Assembly: GCA_022424905.1 (NCBI GenBank)
Contig: JAKMGP010000167.1
Span: forward strand, 1-43,638
Direction of reading: 5' to 3'
Origin: Akkermansiaceae bacterium
GTDB taxonomy: Bacteria > Verrucomicrobiota > Verrucomicrobiia > Verrucomicrobiales > Akkermansiaceae
DNA: 43,638 nucleotides
Every line of letters begins with the position of its first letter. Position 1 is the stretch's first letter. The translations under genes were made by a program, and so were the position numbers. The notes beneath the pieces were generated by a model. It saw only the letters and a program-made list of their open reading frames with translations, had not been told where the DNA came from and made no database searches. Below are positions 1-9,347 of the stretch, piece after piece.

Positions 1-3000
1 TGGATCAAAGTCAAAGATTACCTCGCAAGCCTCCCTTCCGGCGACGCAACCTTGGCCTTCCGTCAAATGGTCACCCAACTCAACGCGCCAGTCACCGTCC
101 GTCCGCGCAAAGAACTTACCAGCCTTGGTGCTAAACAACACCAGCAACAACAATATCTCCGGCCCGAAGAATTTCTTGCCTTAACCGACGCCTCACAGAA
201 GGCTCCAGACAACTCTGTTCTTCCCCAGCTCGCCACCTTAATCAAAGGTGAGCGAAAGCCTCCACCCGACTTCTTTGCAATCCTCGCAAAAGGAACTCGT
301 TATTTTGGTCTTAGCGACGAAGAAACAAGATCCCGTACCGCTCGACTCTTGATTGAGGCCGGACATCTCGACGAAACCATCATATTTCTTCCCTCACTCA
401 AAGTGGCCAAGGAAAAGAAAAACCACGCTGCCCTAAACCTTCTTGGTCGCTACTATGCCGAATCTTACTCCGTGGGTCGTGATGGCGAGCATCTTGAAAA
501 CGGTTGGCAAATTTCGCTTGGAATCATTCGCGACAAAAAAGCCCCACTCAACGAACGGGCTGAGGCCCTTTACCGAGCCCTCGCTCTCGTCCCTAATCTC
601 GAAGACGGCACCGGAAGCGACTGGCTGACCGAAACATTCTCCAGCGCATCTACTGAGGGATTTGAAATCCTCGCAACCGTTGGAACTATGACCGCCCAAG
701 TTCGCGAGCATCGCTCGCCTGACTTCCGGCTCGAACAACTCAAGCTCCAAACCGCAGCAGTCGCAGCGCTTACTTCCAATGAGGAAATCGACCTCAAACC
801 ATGGCAAGAAATCCTCACTCTTTACGTTCGTAACTGGAATGCCGAAGCCAAACGCTCCTACCAACTCGACACCTCAAACTCGATGCGCCCGCAGGCCCAA
901 GTCGATGCCTATGGAAATCTTTTCTACTCCCGCTACAAGCCACCGGTTCAGCAAAGCAGTTCCCGCACCATCCCGGCAATTCCTTCCGGCGACCTACTTC
1001 GCACTCGCCCCAGCGAGCAATGGCTCACGCAGGTCGATTCCGCAGTACGGCTCGAAAACGTCGTTCTCTCCGCTAAGCTCTTCCTCAAAGTAAAAGAAGA
1101 AGAGAAGGCATTCCCAATCCTCAAGAAACTTGCAAAGATAAAGCCTGACGAAAGTAAGGAATTAGTTCGCGAAATGATCCGAGTGTGGGCCGAGAACAAC
1201 AACCCAAACCAAAAAAGTCGCTACCGATCAAGCTACTCTTATTACTACGGATACAACCAAAGAGCCGAGACCATCCCACTCACCCGCTCAAAGCAGGAAC
1301 GTAACCTTAAACTTTTAGCTAAGATGGTTTCGGAAGTGAAAGCACTTGGACTCGATGAAAACTTTCAAGAGGAATTTGCCGACGCCTTCATTCGGGCTCA
1401 CTCTCAAGCCGAAGTCTGGCGAATTGAAGCTCTTACATCTGTTTTTGGAGAAACCTCCAAGCTCGACGCCGGCACGACCACCTCGCTCCTCCGTCGCATG
1501 CGACAAAATCTCGCTCTTCTCTGGCCCAACCCCAAACTACAAGAGCAGGCTAAAACCAACCGGAAAGACAAGGAACTCATTGCTCAAATTTTCAAAGGCT
1601 ACGCCGCTGCCAAAAACCTATGCCTCGACGCACTTGATCAGCACCCCGACAACTGGGCGCTGAAGTTACAACTTGCTTCAATTAAATATGAAGAGTCTAA
1701 CTACAAGGCGGGACTTGCCTCACACCCCGAACACTCAACCACCAAGGGCTTCGCGCTTGAAGACCTCGCCACTGCCACTTCAGATTACATTTCCACCCTT
1801 CCTCTTGAGGACGAGGATGAGGAATCCACCGAAGCCTTCACCACTTGGTTCTATGCCGCACTGGGTTCCCCTGATCTTGCCGCCCTCAAAGCTGAGCACC
1901 AACCTATACAAGCAGAATTCGTGAAAATAAAAGCGGCACTCGAAAGCATCCCTGAATCTTCCCGTCAACGTCACCTTGACGAATTTGCCAACACGCTCAA
2001 TTCACGCCTCGCCAACGTTAAAGCAGATCTCAAATACCGCTTTTTAGAAGCCGCCCTTCAAATCACCGGCAAGCACGAACGCATCGAGGAAGCCGCGCGC
2101 GTCTTTGAATACTATCAAGATCTAGTCACCGAAATCGAGCTCGATGTGCACCTCGATGGTCCTGACCAGATTGACGCTGATCAACCTTTTGGTCTTTTCG
2201 TCAATCTCCGCCACACCAAGGAAATCGAGCGTGAGTCTGGCGGCTTCCAACGCTACCTTATCAACCAAAACAACTCGCCGTATTCATACAACTACGGCCG
2301 TCCTACCGAGGACTACCGGGACAAGTTCGAAAAAGGCGCTCGCAGCGTTCTTGAGGAGCATTTTGAGATTCTCTCACTCACCTTCCATAACTCAAAGGTC
2401 ACCTCCCGGACTGATGCCCAAGATGGTTGGACTGTTACTCCTTACGCTTACTTCCTCCTCAAGCCAAAGGGCCCCGAAATCGATGCCGTTCCACCACTCA
2501 GGATAGATCTCGATTTCTTAGACACCTCCGGCTACGTCGTTCTCCCTATCGCTTCCGCCGCAATACCGATCGATGCCAGTGGCAAAACTCCAGCACGTCC
2601 TTACCGAGACCTTTCGCTCGCTATGATTCTCGACCAACGCGAGACGGGGAAGGAGGGAACCGTGACCCTTGAAATCCGGGCCTCTGGACACGGGCTTGTT
2701 CCCGCAATCGGAGAATTGATCAAGCTTCCTATCGAGGGCTTTGAGGTCTCCTCTACCGACGACCGCGAATTGCAAGTCGATGAACTCGATGCCCGGACTG
2801 ATGATGGAGCCCCCATCTCGACTCACGAATGGCGCCTCGTCCTCGAGTCAAAATCTGAAAATCTACCTGAAAACTTCACCTTCCCTGAGGTATTGGCCAA
2901 TCTTTCGACACGAGAAGATGAAGGTCTCACTCTTCAAAAATACGAGGATGTTGATCTTGTTGCGGTGGAGCAAACAACTCCAATTCAGGGTGGCTCCTCC

Positions 3001-3327
3001 AAATCTCCACCCTACCTCTTGCTTTTAACCCCACTACTTCTTGTGATCTGCATCTCAACCTACTTCCTCTTCTTTAAAAAAAGGGAGGAGATTGCCCTTC
3101 AGAATAGACCGGAGCTTCCAGCCACCCTCACCCCAGTCAGCTTGTTAGCTTTTCTCGAAGATCTACACCGTGATACTCAGCTATCAAAAGAAGCGCGGGC
3201 AAAAATCCAAAAATCCATCAAATCCCTTAAAGATCGCTCCTTTGGACCGGAGAGCGATATTCCGACGATCGACGAATTGAGGAAAATTGCCGAAGGTTTG
3301 ATCAATCCACTCCAACAAGCTGGTTAG
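1..3327 (+). CDS. Large membrane-anchored protein of unknown function, 5' end outside the window
   Basis: The frame is open from base 1, so the true start lies upstream; a TTG at 52 is inside the frame and need not be a start. About 1108 residues are visible. The N-terminal two thirds are helix-rich and contain TPR-like stretches (around 1600-1700, a segment with DALDQHPDNWALKLQLASIKY), suggesting a solenoid. A Tyr-rich patch lies near 1230-1260. The later part is beta-rich. One strong transmembrane helix (about 3007-3080) precedes three basic residues and a cytoplasmic tail of about 80 residues. By the positive-inside rule most of the protein would face the periplasm. I do not recognise the family. 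The next gene, an efflux adaptor, starts 69 bases downstream on the same strand. Confidence 0.8.
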   Translation, partial: WIKVKDYLASLPSGDATLAFRQMVTQLNAPVTVRPRKELTSLGAKQHQQQQYLRPEEFLALTDASQKAPDNSVLPQLATLIKGERKPPPDFFAILAKGTRYFGLSDEETRSRTARLLIEAGHLDETIIFLPSLKVAKEKKNHAALNLLGRYYAESYSVGRDGEHLENGWQISLGIIRDKKAPLNERAEALYRALALVPNLEDGTGSDWLTETFSSASTEGFEILATVGTMTAQVREHRSPDFRLEQLKLQTAAVAALTSNEEIDLKPWQEILTLYVRNWNAEAKRSYQLDTSNSMRPQAQVDAYGNLFYSRYKPPVQQSSSRTIPAIPSGDLLRTRPSEQWLTQVDSAVRLENVVLSAKLFLKVKEEEKAFPILKKLAKIKPDESKELVREMIRVWAENNNPNQKSRYRSSYSYYYGYNQRAETIPLTRSKQERNLKLLAKMVSEVKALGLDENFQEEFADAFIRAHSQAEVWRIEALTSVFGETSKLDAGTTTSLLRRMRQNLALLWPNPKLQEQAKTNRKDKELIAQIFKGYAAAKNLCLDALDQHPDNWALKLQLASIKYEESNYKAGLASHPEHSTTKGFALEDLATATSDYISTLPLEDEDEESTEAFTTWFYAALGSPDLAALKAEHQPIQAEFVKIKAALESIPESSRQRHLDEFANTLNSRLANVKADLKYRFLEAALQITGKHERIEEAARVFEYYQDLVTEIELDVHLDGPDQIDADQPFGLFVNLRHTKEIERESGGFQRYLINQNNSPYSYNYGRPTEDYRDKFEKGARSVLEEHFEILSLTFHNSKVTSRTDAQDGWTVTPYAYFLLKPKGPEIDAVPPLRIDLDFLDTSGYVVLPIASAAIPIDASGKTPARPYRDLSLAMILDQRETGKEGTVTLEIRASGHGLVPAIGELIKLPIEGFEVSSTDDRELQVDELDARTDDGAPISTHEWRLVLESKSENLPENFTFPEVLANLSTREDEGLTLQKYEDVDLVAVEQTTPIQGGSSKSPPYLLLLTPLLLVICISTYFLFFKKREEIALQNRPELPATLTPVSLLAFLEDLHRDTQLSKEARAKIQKSIKSLKDRSFGPESDIPTIDELRKIAEGLINPLQQAG

Positions 3328-3396
3328 AAGCTGTTCAAAAACGATTGTTAGACCCTGCTCGCCTTTTGCGTAATTAGGGCTACCCTTACACCTCGT

Positions 3397-4614
3397 ATGT
3401 CACAGTTGATTCGCATTATTCTTCCCATCGCCGTTCTGGCCGTGGGATACTTTTCGTTTCATCAACTCTCTGACGAAAAAGAAATGCCGCCTCCTCGCAT
3501 CGGTGAACGAAGACTCATTGAGGCCCAAGCCAACCCCCTCCAGAGAGAAGACTACCAAGTCGTCCTACAATCTCAGGGTTTAGTACAACCCCACAATAGA
3601 ACCTCTTTAACGCCAAGGGTTGGTGGCCGGGTTCGTGAAATCTCACCAAATTTTGAGAGCGGATCATTTTTCAAAAAAGGGGAGACCCTCCTAGTTCTAG
3701 ACCCCACCGATTTCCAGACTGCTAAAACGGCGGCTCTTGCCCGCCTTGCGAGAGCAGAAGCGAGCCTTGCTCAGGAAGACGCACGTGCTAAGCAAGCCCT
3801 GCTTGATTGGAATGATCTCGGCTACACTGAACCACCCACCGACCTTGTCCTTCGGAAGCCTCAACTCAAGGAAGCAAAAGCAAATGTAAAGGCTGCTCAA
3901 GCAGATCTCGATGACGCTATTCGTGATCTTGAACGCACCGAAGTTATTGCTCCGTATGCTGGTCGAGTAAGGCAACGATTGGTCGGCTTAGGACAATCCG
4001 TAAGCTCCGGGACAGTCCTCGGCGAAATTTTTTCCACCGACTTCGCGGAAGTTCGTTTATCTCTTTCCGCGAAGGAACTGATCCACGTTAAGCTCCCCGA
4101 TAACCCAGAAGATCCACCTGTCGATGTCACTTTAGTCGATGCCTTGACCGAAGGATCCGAGAAAACTTGGGAGGGTGAAATTGTTCGCACAGAAGGGATT
4201 CTCGACGCTAAATCACGCAAACTTTTTGTGATCGCCCGGGTAAACGATCCCTTTGGCTTGGAGGGGTCTGAAAACAAAAGCAATAACGAACCCCTTCGAA
4301 TTGGCCAGCCAGTGCGGGCCATCCTTGAAGGAGCCACTATTCCGGATGTTTTTGTCATACCTCGTAAGACCCTATATCGGCCAAATGAAATTCTCACCAT
4401 CCACCCGACTGAGTTCACCCTAAAGCGGCAGAAGATTACTCCTATCTGGACCGACCCTGAGAATCTCGTCGTCAGCAAGAATCTTATCGAAGGCTGGTAT
4501 CTGGTTACCAATAGGCTAACAGCAGCTCCGGAAGGAGCCAAAGTTGAGATTGTTGAGCCAGAAGAGGTGCCCAAAGCGGCTCTCAAGAAAGAGGACCCAA
4601 AGCCAGCGGCCTAA
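3397..4614 (+). CDS. HlyD/RND-type periplasmic adaptor (membrane fusion protein)
   Basis: A 405-residue protein with an N-terminal membrane anchor (about residues 4-22) and the usual adaptor layout. A first lipoyl half (about 60-110) is followed by an Ala/Glu-rich coiled-coil hairpin (about 110-180), a second lipoyl half around VIAPYAGRVRQRLVGLGQSV, and beta-barrel and membrane-proximal domains to the end. Proteins of this family bridge an inner-membrane transporter to an outer-membrane channel. No RND pump, ABC transporter or TolC homologue lies beside it, so the partner must be encoded elsewhere or in the unseen upstream DNA. The C-terminus is Lys/Glu/Pro-rich. The ATG at 3397 precedes a plausible anchor; no clear Shine-Dalgarno sequence is visible. 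Confidence 0.85.
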   Translation: MSQLIRIILPIAVLAVGYFSFHQLSDEKEMPPPRIGERRLIEAQANPLQREDYQVVLQSQGLVQPHNRTSLTPRVGGRVREISPNFESGSFFKKGETLLVLDPTDFQTAKTAALARLARAEASLAQEDARAKQALLDWNDLGYTEPPTDLVLRKPQLKEAKANVKAAQADLDDAIRDLERTEVIAPYAGRVRQRLVGLGQSVSSGTVLGEIFSTDFAEVRLSLSAKELIHVKLPDNPEDPPVDVTLVDALTEGSEKTWEGEIVRTEGILDAKSRKLFVIARVNDPFGLEGSENKSNNEPLRIGQPVRAILEGATIPDVFVIPRKTLYRPNEILTIHPTEFTLKRQKITPIWTDPENLVVSKNLIEGWYLVTNRLTAAPEGAKVEIVEPEEVPKAALKKEDPKPAA

Positions 4615-4665
4615 AAATTGCTAGATCAAGCCAGGAGCTGATAACCGTTTCTTTTTTGTCTCGCC

Positions 4666-5265
4666 ATGACCTTTGATCTTGAAGCCATTCCTCCTGGCGA
4701 TCGCTATCGTATTCTCGCCTCGCTGATCACACCTCGGCCTATCGCTTGGGTCACAACTCAGGATCGCGAAGGCAAGATCAACGCCGCCCCCTTTTCTTTT
4801 TTTAACGTCTTTGGATCCAATCCACCACTTGTTGCATTTGCTCCAGGAAACAAAGACCGAAAGACTCCAAAAGATACCGCTCGGAACATTCGTGAAACCA
4901 GAGAATTTGTCATTCATATGGTCGACGAACCGCTTGGAAAAGTGATGGTCGCTACCTCCGCAAGTCTTCCGCATGGCGAGAGTGAGGTCGATCTCAACGA
5001 TCTAACCACTCTGCCCTCTCAAAAAATCACGGTTCCACGAATCGCCGATGTGCCGGTTGCGCTCGAATGCACCGAGCACTCAACAATCGAAATTGGAAGC
5101 AACCGGCTGGTTGTCGGAATTGTCCATTATATTCACGTTCGTGACGGTCTCATGGATAAAAAAGGCTATCTCCTGCACGAAAAATATCACCCACTAGCTC
5201 GCATGGCCTCCCCCGATTGGTATTCCCGCACCAACGATCAATTCAAAATCCCTCGCCCCGACTAA
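4666..5265 (+). CDS. Flavin reductase-like (FMN-binding split-barrel) protein
   Basis: A 199-residue protein of the flavin reductase-like/DIM6-NTAB group. The N-terminal half shows the typical pattern: RPIAWVTTQDREGKINAAPFS, then an FFNVFGSNPP motif and a V-AFAPG strand, followed by a DTARNIRETREFVIH segment, all typical of the FMN-binding split barrel. Members bind FMN and either reduce free flavin with NAD(P)H or act as small oxidoreductases; the substrate cannot be read here. It is soluble with no signal peptide. It starts 51 bases after the adaptor gene and is followed by a nested inverted repeat (5268-5325). Homology to the family is clear; the exact reaction is unknown. Confidence 0.82.
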   Translation: MTFDLEAIPPGDRYRILASLITPRPIAWVTTQDREGKINAAPFSFFNVFGSNPPLVAFAPGNKDRKTPKDTARNIRETREFVIHMVDEPLGKVMVATSASLPHGESEVDLNDLTTLPSQKITVPRIADVPVALECTEHSTIEIGSNRLVVGIVHYIHVRDGLMDKKGYLLHEKYHPLARMASPDWYSRTNDQFKIPRPD

Positions 5266-5267
5266 GC

Positions 5268-5325
5268 TTCGGGTTCGCGGCCTGCACCGGTTATATTTAA
5301 CCGGCGGGACAGTCTGCAACCCGAA
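5268..5325. repeat. Nested inverted repeat behind the flavin reductase gene
   Basis: An outer perfect 8-bp arm pair (TTCGGGTT 5268-5275 with AACCCGAA 5318-5325) encloses a second perfect 7-bp hairpin (CCGGTTA 5287-5293, loop TATT, TAACCGG 5298-5304). It begins 3 bases after the stop codon at 5263-5265. No T-run follows on either strand, so it is not a classical intrinsic terminator. It could be a 3'-end stabilising structure or a small structured RNA. Confidence 0.5.
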
Positions 5326-5450
5326 TCTGTTGCTTACGCGATTGCCAAGGCCCTTCCAAACTCTCAACTTACCCACGTCGCGGCGAACTGTCATTTGCCG
5401 CAAACCGACCAATATTCTCTTAATCAAAACATCAACTAATTCCTAAATTC

Positions 5451-6311
5451 ATGATCACCAAACGCATCACTACTGAGCAAATTCTCGCCAACCTAAAAGC
5501 CAAGGTTGACGCCCGTATTCCCATCATGATTTCCTCGGCGGGATCAGGCCTTGTTGCAAAACTCCAAGAGGTGGCCGGTTCCGACTGCATTAATACTTTC
5601 TCCGGAGCCCGCCTTCGGGCCAACGGGATGGGCACCATGTCCATGATGTGGCCCATTCTCGATTCCAATAAGCAAACCCTCGACTATACCCGCGAGGATA
5701 TTATGCCAGCTCTCAGTGGTAAATCCTTCGTCTGCGCCTGCCTGAATGCCAACGATCCCCTCAAAGATATGCGCATGGTTCTTCAACAATGCAAAGACAT
5801 GGGCGTTCAGTCCGTCTCAAATATCGGACCATCAGTTTCTTATGTAGACCACGATTCCGAGATTTTTAAAGTGATCACTTCCGCCGGTATCACCATCCAA
5901 AACGAAATCGACATGCTCATTCTCGCTAAGGAAGAGATGGATATGGTTTCTGTCGGACTCGCTTTTACTGAAGAGGATTCCTATGCGATCTGCGAGCAGG
6001 CTAAGCCCCATATTTTCTGCTACCACGCAGGCACAACCAAAGGTGGCATCAAAGGCTACGACAACGGCATGACAATCGAAGAGACGGCAGAGCAAACCGA
6101 AAAGGTTTATCAAAAGTGTCGCGAGCTAAGCCCCGATACCATTCTCGTGGCTCATGGTGCTGCCATGGAAACTCCATCCGACGCCCAATACATGCTCAAC
6201 AATACCAGCGGGCACGGTTTTTGGACCGGATCCTCTACCGAACGTCTCCCCATCGAACAAGCCGTCTCAGCAGCAGCCGACGAATTCCGTGGGCTGAGCT
6301 TTGATAAATAA
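5451..6311 (+). CDS. Phosphoenolpyruvate hydrolase-like TIM-barrel protein
   Basis: A 286-residue TIM-barrel protein resembling the PEP-hydrolase/TIM-barrel signal transduction family (PF09370, from memory). Distinctive stretches are an N-terminal strand with PIMISSAGSGLVAKLQEVAG, the D-C-I-N-T-F-SGAR-R motif, PILD, the central VSNIGPSVSYVD, and CYHAGTTKGGIKGYDNGMTIE. Many relatives are encoded next to, or fused with, a Tm-1-like ATP-binding domain; no such partner is visible here. The physiological substrate is not established for most members. No signal peptide or membrane segment is present. The gene is monocistronic in appearance: 185 bases separate it from the upstream gene and a strong terminator follows 47 bases after the stop. 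Confidence 0.72.
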   Translation: MITKRITTEQILANLKAKVDARIPIMISSAGSGLVAKLQEVAGSDCINTFSGARLRANGMGTMSMMWPILDSNKQTLDYTREDIMPALSGKSFVCACLNANDPLKDMRMVLQQCKDMGVQSVSNIGPSVSYVDHDSEIFKVITSAGITIQNEIDMLILAKEEMDMVSVGLAFTEEDSYAICEQAKPHIFCYHAGTTKGGIKGYDNGMTIEETAEQTEKVYQKCRELSPDTILVAHGAAMETPSDAQYMLNNTSGHGFWTGSSTERLPIEQAVSAAADEFRGLSFDK

Positions 6312-6358
6312 GACCCCTTTCGATGAAAGCTTAGGCTTCGTTCCAACACTCTTTAATG

Positions 6359-6392
6359 AAGCCCTCTGCCGTCGATCGGCCGAGGGCTTTTT
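6359..6392 (+). terminator. Intrinsic terminator of the TIM-barrel gene
   Basis: Arms AAGCCCTC (6359-6366) and GAGGGCTT (6382-6389) are perfectly complementary. An inner GCCG/CGGC pair (6368-6371 with 6377-6380) extends the helix past a single mismatch and closes a TCGAT loop. A run of five Ts (6388-6392) follows the GC-rich stem, which makes a strong Rho-independent terminator for the gene ending at 6311. Confidence 0.88.
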
Positions 6393-6492
6393 ACATCACA
6401 CCTATCGCCAATAACCAACATTCTCATCATTTTCTGATAATCACCATTCCCAAGATCTAGTTGGTATGAAAGCACCTTAAAACCACTCAAAT

Positions 6493-6969
6493 ATGTTCTC
6501 CTCTCTCCCCTCGAAAATTATCCTCTGCGTCCTCTCAATGCTCATATTGGGCTCAGCAGGAGGTTTTCTGACTTCCTCATCACTGAAAGACTGGTTTGAA
6601 GCACTAGAGCACCCTCCAGGCCGTCCACCCAACTGGGTATTTGGCCCGGTCTGGTCCACCCTATATTTTATGATCGGCATGGGTTTCGCTATTATTTGGC
6701 ACCGTAACCCGGACCAAATCGGAAACACTAGGCTCACTGTCTTCTTCATCATTCAACTCATCCTCAACCTCGTGTGGACCCCCCTGTTTTTTGGATTCCA
6801 TCAAATCGGAACCGCCCTAGTTGTCCTTATCTCGATGTGGATTTTCATTACTCTTACGATTCTCGAATTTAAAAAATTCTCAAAGTTCGCAGCCTACCTC
6901 TTCATCCCCTACCTCCTCTGGGTCACATTTGCGACCTACTTAAATGGTGGTTATGCCTGGCTCAACTAG
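6493..6969 (+). CDS. tspO: TspO/MBR family membrane protein
   Basis: A 158-residue protein with five predicted transmembrane helices, matching the size and layout of bacterial TspO. The conserved loop after helix 1 is present (residues about 31-55, with WFEALEHPPGRPPNWVFGPV and the following W-S-T-LY), as are the closing WVTFATYLNGGYAWLN residues of helix 5. Family members bind porphyrins and cholesterol-like ligands and modulate stress or pigment responses; in some bacteria TspO acts as an oxygen or light-linked regulator. Nothing near it (no tetrapyrrole or carotenoid genes) indicates the ligand. It starts about 100 bases after the terminator at 6359-6392 and lies 79 bases before the sulfatase start; co-transcription is possible but not shown. 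Confidence 0.9.
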   Translation: MFSSLPSKIILCVLSMLILGSAGGFLTSSSLKDWFEALEHPPGRPPNWVFGPVWSTLYFMIGMGFAIIWHRNPDQIGNTRLTVFFIIQLILNLVWTPLFFGFHQIGTALVVLISMWIFITLTILEFKKFSKFAAYLFIPYLLWVTFATYLNGGYAWLN

Positions 6970-7048
6970 ACTTACCCTGATGATCTCACAAAACAGGACA
7001 CAAATCCGATTCCATGAAAATACGAGTCGGATCATACGTAAACCTCAT

Positions 7049-9235
7049 ATGCAACGGCTTTTAAAATTCCTCGCAACCCTCATCCTTTTGCCTCTCCTCT
7101 CCCAGGCAAATGAACGGCCTAACATTATCATAATCATGGCAGATGATATGGGATACTCCGACATCGGCTGTTATGGTGGAGAAATCAAAACGCCTAACCT
7201 CGACCGTCTTGCCTCCAAGGGGATGCGCTTCACCCAATTTTATAACACTGCCCGCTGCTGCCCCACCCGAGCTTCCCTGCTCACCGGTCTATACGCCCAT
7301 CAAGCCGGGATCGGACACATGACTGGGAACTACGGTATTCCCCAATACCAAGGCTACCTAAACAAGAAATGCGCCACAATTGCTGAAGCGCTCAAACCTG
7401 CTGGTTATCGCGCCTATATGGCTGGGAAATGGCATGTTACTCCAAAGATCTCTGCTAACGATCCTAAAGACAACTGGCCCCGCCAGCGTGGATTCGACAA
7501 ATTCTTTGGCACTATCCACGGCGCCGGCTCCCTATTCGACCCCAACTCACTCACCCGAGGCAACACCCAAATCACTCCTGAGAACGACCCGGAATACGAT
7601 CCAGAAGGGACTTGGTATTACACCGACGCCATTTCAGACAACACCGTCAAACACCTTAAATCTCACTTCAAAAGCCACGCCGACAAACCTTTCTTCCACT
7701 ACGTCGCTTACACCTCCGCTCACTGGCCTATGCACGCCCTTCCTCAAGACATCGCTAAATACGATGGCAATTACGATGGCGGTTATGCCCCAACTTACCA
7801 AGCCCGCCTCAAAAAGATGAAGCAGCTCGGACTCATCGATTCCAAGTGGGAAATTCCCGGACCCGTGGGTGATTGGTCAAAAATCGAACTGAAGGAATGG
7901 GAGTCCGCTTGCATGGAAGTCTATGCCGCGATGGTTGACAACATGGACCAAGGTATCGGCCGAATCGTCAAATGCCTCGAAGAACACAAGCAACTCGACA
8001 ATACCCTCATTTTTTATCTTCAGGATAACGGAGGCTGCGCCGAAGGCTTTGGCCGGGGCAAGCTTGTCGGCCCGCTTAAACGTCCATCCAAGCCTACCCT
8101 CAAACCTATGGGGAAGAACGAACTTCAAACTAATATGATTCCCACCCAATCTCGTGATGGCTATCCGCTTCGCCGCGGCAAAGGCGTCATGCCTGGGCCT
8201 CCTGAAACTGAAATCGGATACGGCGAAAACTGGGCTAATGTCTCAAACACTCCTTTTCGTGAATACAAACACTGGGTTCACGAAGGGGGCATTTCCTCTC
8301 CTCTCATCGCTCATTGGCCTGATGGCATCAAGGCTCCAGTGGTTCTCTCTACCAACCCAACTCTCAATCCCTATTCACGTAACTCAGCCGAGCCCACGCA
8401 CCTTATCGACCTAATGGCTACCTGCCTTGATCTCGCCAAGGCTACCTATCCGAAGGATAAGATTCCGGTTGAAGGAACTTCCCTTGTCCCAATTCTCAAG
8501 GGTCAGGCCCTCAAACGGGGTAAGCCCATCTTCTTCGAGCACGAGGGTAACCGTGCTGTTCGCGATGGTGATTGGAAGCTCGTTGCCAAGAGCGTGAGAG
8601 GAAAATGGGAACTCTACAACATCCCCTCGGATCGTACCGAAATGAAGAACCTCGCCAAAAAGCATCCAGAAAAGGTACAGAAGATGGCAGCCCAATATGA
8701 CCAATGGGCCAAAGAACGAGGTATCGTTCCTTTCGGATCTTGGCGACAAGAACAGAAAAATAAGAAAACCAAACCCTCCGGGAAAAAGATCTTCAACATC
8801 AAACCCGATGATACATTCACTTCTAAAACATCTCCGAACATTGCAAATCGCCCATTCAAGGTCACGGCCGAGATAGAGAAGTTCCCTGCCTCAGGAGTCA
8901 TCCTCTCTCAAGGTGGCTCCAACCACGGTTGGTCTTTCTACCTCAAAGATGAGCACCTCTGCTTCACGGTCCGCCGCGGAGGAAACCAAAAGACCACGTC
9001 CCTCAAAGTTCCCTCCAACTGCAAAGGTCCCTTTGAAGCCATCATTGGTGAAACAAGCATCACCCTTGTGGCCGGTGAAGAACTTAACACCGTGAATCCT
9101 AACGATTTCCGTCTGAGCGCTCAGCCCATCGACATTCTTGAAGTCGGCCGAGACAGTGGTGGAATCGTCGGACACTATAGCCAGGACTTCAAGCTCACGG
9201 TCCCTATCAAATCAGCGACTGTCACCTTAGATTAG
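7049..9235 (+). CDS. Secreted formylglycine-dependent sulfatase with C-terminal beta-sandwich-like domain
   Basis: I choose the ATG at 7049 (728 residues), because a signal peptide (residues 1-20, ending LSQA) then precedes the catalytic domain directly; the frame is open further upstream into tspO. The alkaline-phosphatase-like metal site begins at Asp32-Asp33 (MADDMGYSD). The sulfatase signature RCCPTRASLLTG places the formylglycine-forming Cys at residue 70. Other catalytic features, such as GKWH and a later QDNGG, are intact. Residues from about 610 form an extra C-terminal, beta-rich, lectin-like domain absent from minimal sulfatases. It probably hydrolyses sulfate esters of a polysaccharide in the periplasm or outside the cell; the substrate is unknown. 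No formylglycine-generating enzyme is in the window. Confidence 0.9.
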   Translation: MQRLLKFLATLILLPLLSQANERPNIIIIMADDMGYSDIGCYGGEIKTPNLDRLASKGMRFTQFYNTARCCPTRASLLTGLYAHQAGIGHMTGNYGIPQYQGYLNKKCATIAEALKPAGYRAYMAGKWHVTPKISANDPKDNWPRQRGFDKFFGTIHGAGSLFDPNSLTRGNTQITPENDPEYDPEGTWYYTDAISDNTVKHLKSHFKSHADKPFFHYVAYTSAHWPMHALPQDIAKYDGNYDGGYAPTYQARLKKMKQLGLIDSKWEIPGPVGDWSKIELKEWESACMEVYAAMVDNMDQGIGRIVKCLEEHKQLDNTLIFYLQDNGGCAEGFGRGKLVGPLKRPSKPTLKPMGKNELQTNMIPTQSRDGYPLRRGKGVMPGPPETEIGYGENWANVSNTPFREYKHWVHEGGISSPLIAHWPDGIKAPVVLSTNPTLNPYSRNSAEPTHLIDLMATCLDLAKATYPKDKIPVEGTSLVPILKGQALKRGKPIFFEHEGNRAVRDGDWKLVAKSVRGKWELYNIPSDRTEMKNLAKKHPEKVQKMAAQYDQWAKERGIVPFGSWRQEQKNKKTKPSGKKIFNIKPDDTFTSKTSPNIANRPFKVTAEIEKFPASGVILSQGGSNHGWSFYLKDEHLCFTVRRGGNQKTTSLKVPSNCKGPFEAIIGETSITLVAGEELNTVNPNDFRLSAQPIDILEVGRDSGGIVGHYSQDFKLTVPIKSATVTLD

Positions 9236-9278
9236 AGACAGCCCTTATTTTACGACTGTCTTCTTAACCAAGTATTGG

Positions 9279-9347
9279 GACCTGCCAATGTCCTGCCCAC
9301 GAAGAGACTAGGCTTTCCCGCAAGCGTGTGGGTCTGACTGGCAGGTC
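9279..9347. repeat. Layered inverted repeat between the convergent sulfatase and map genes
   Basis: Perfect 9-bp outer arms GACCTGCCA (9279-9287) and TGGCAGGTC (9339-9347) enclose CCCAC/GTGGG (9296-9300 with 9328-9332) and GCTT/AAGC (9312-9315 with 9322-9325), giving one long interrupted hairpin. It lies between the stop of the sulfatase (9235, +) and the stop of map (9398, -). This is where a bidirectional transcription end would be expected, but neither side has a proper T-run. Confidence 0.5.

Noticed and set aside
3897-4586. A 229-codon open frame on the minus strand inside the efflux adaptor gene.
   Set aside because: Its translation is Ser/Arg/Thr-rich with no recognisable motif, and it lies fully inside a well-supported coding gene; it is a shadow frame.
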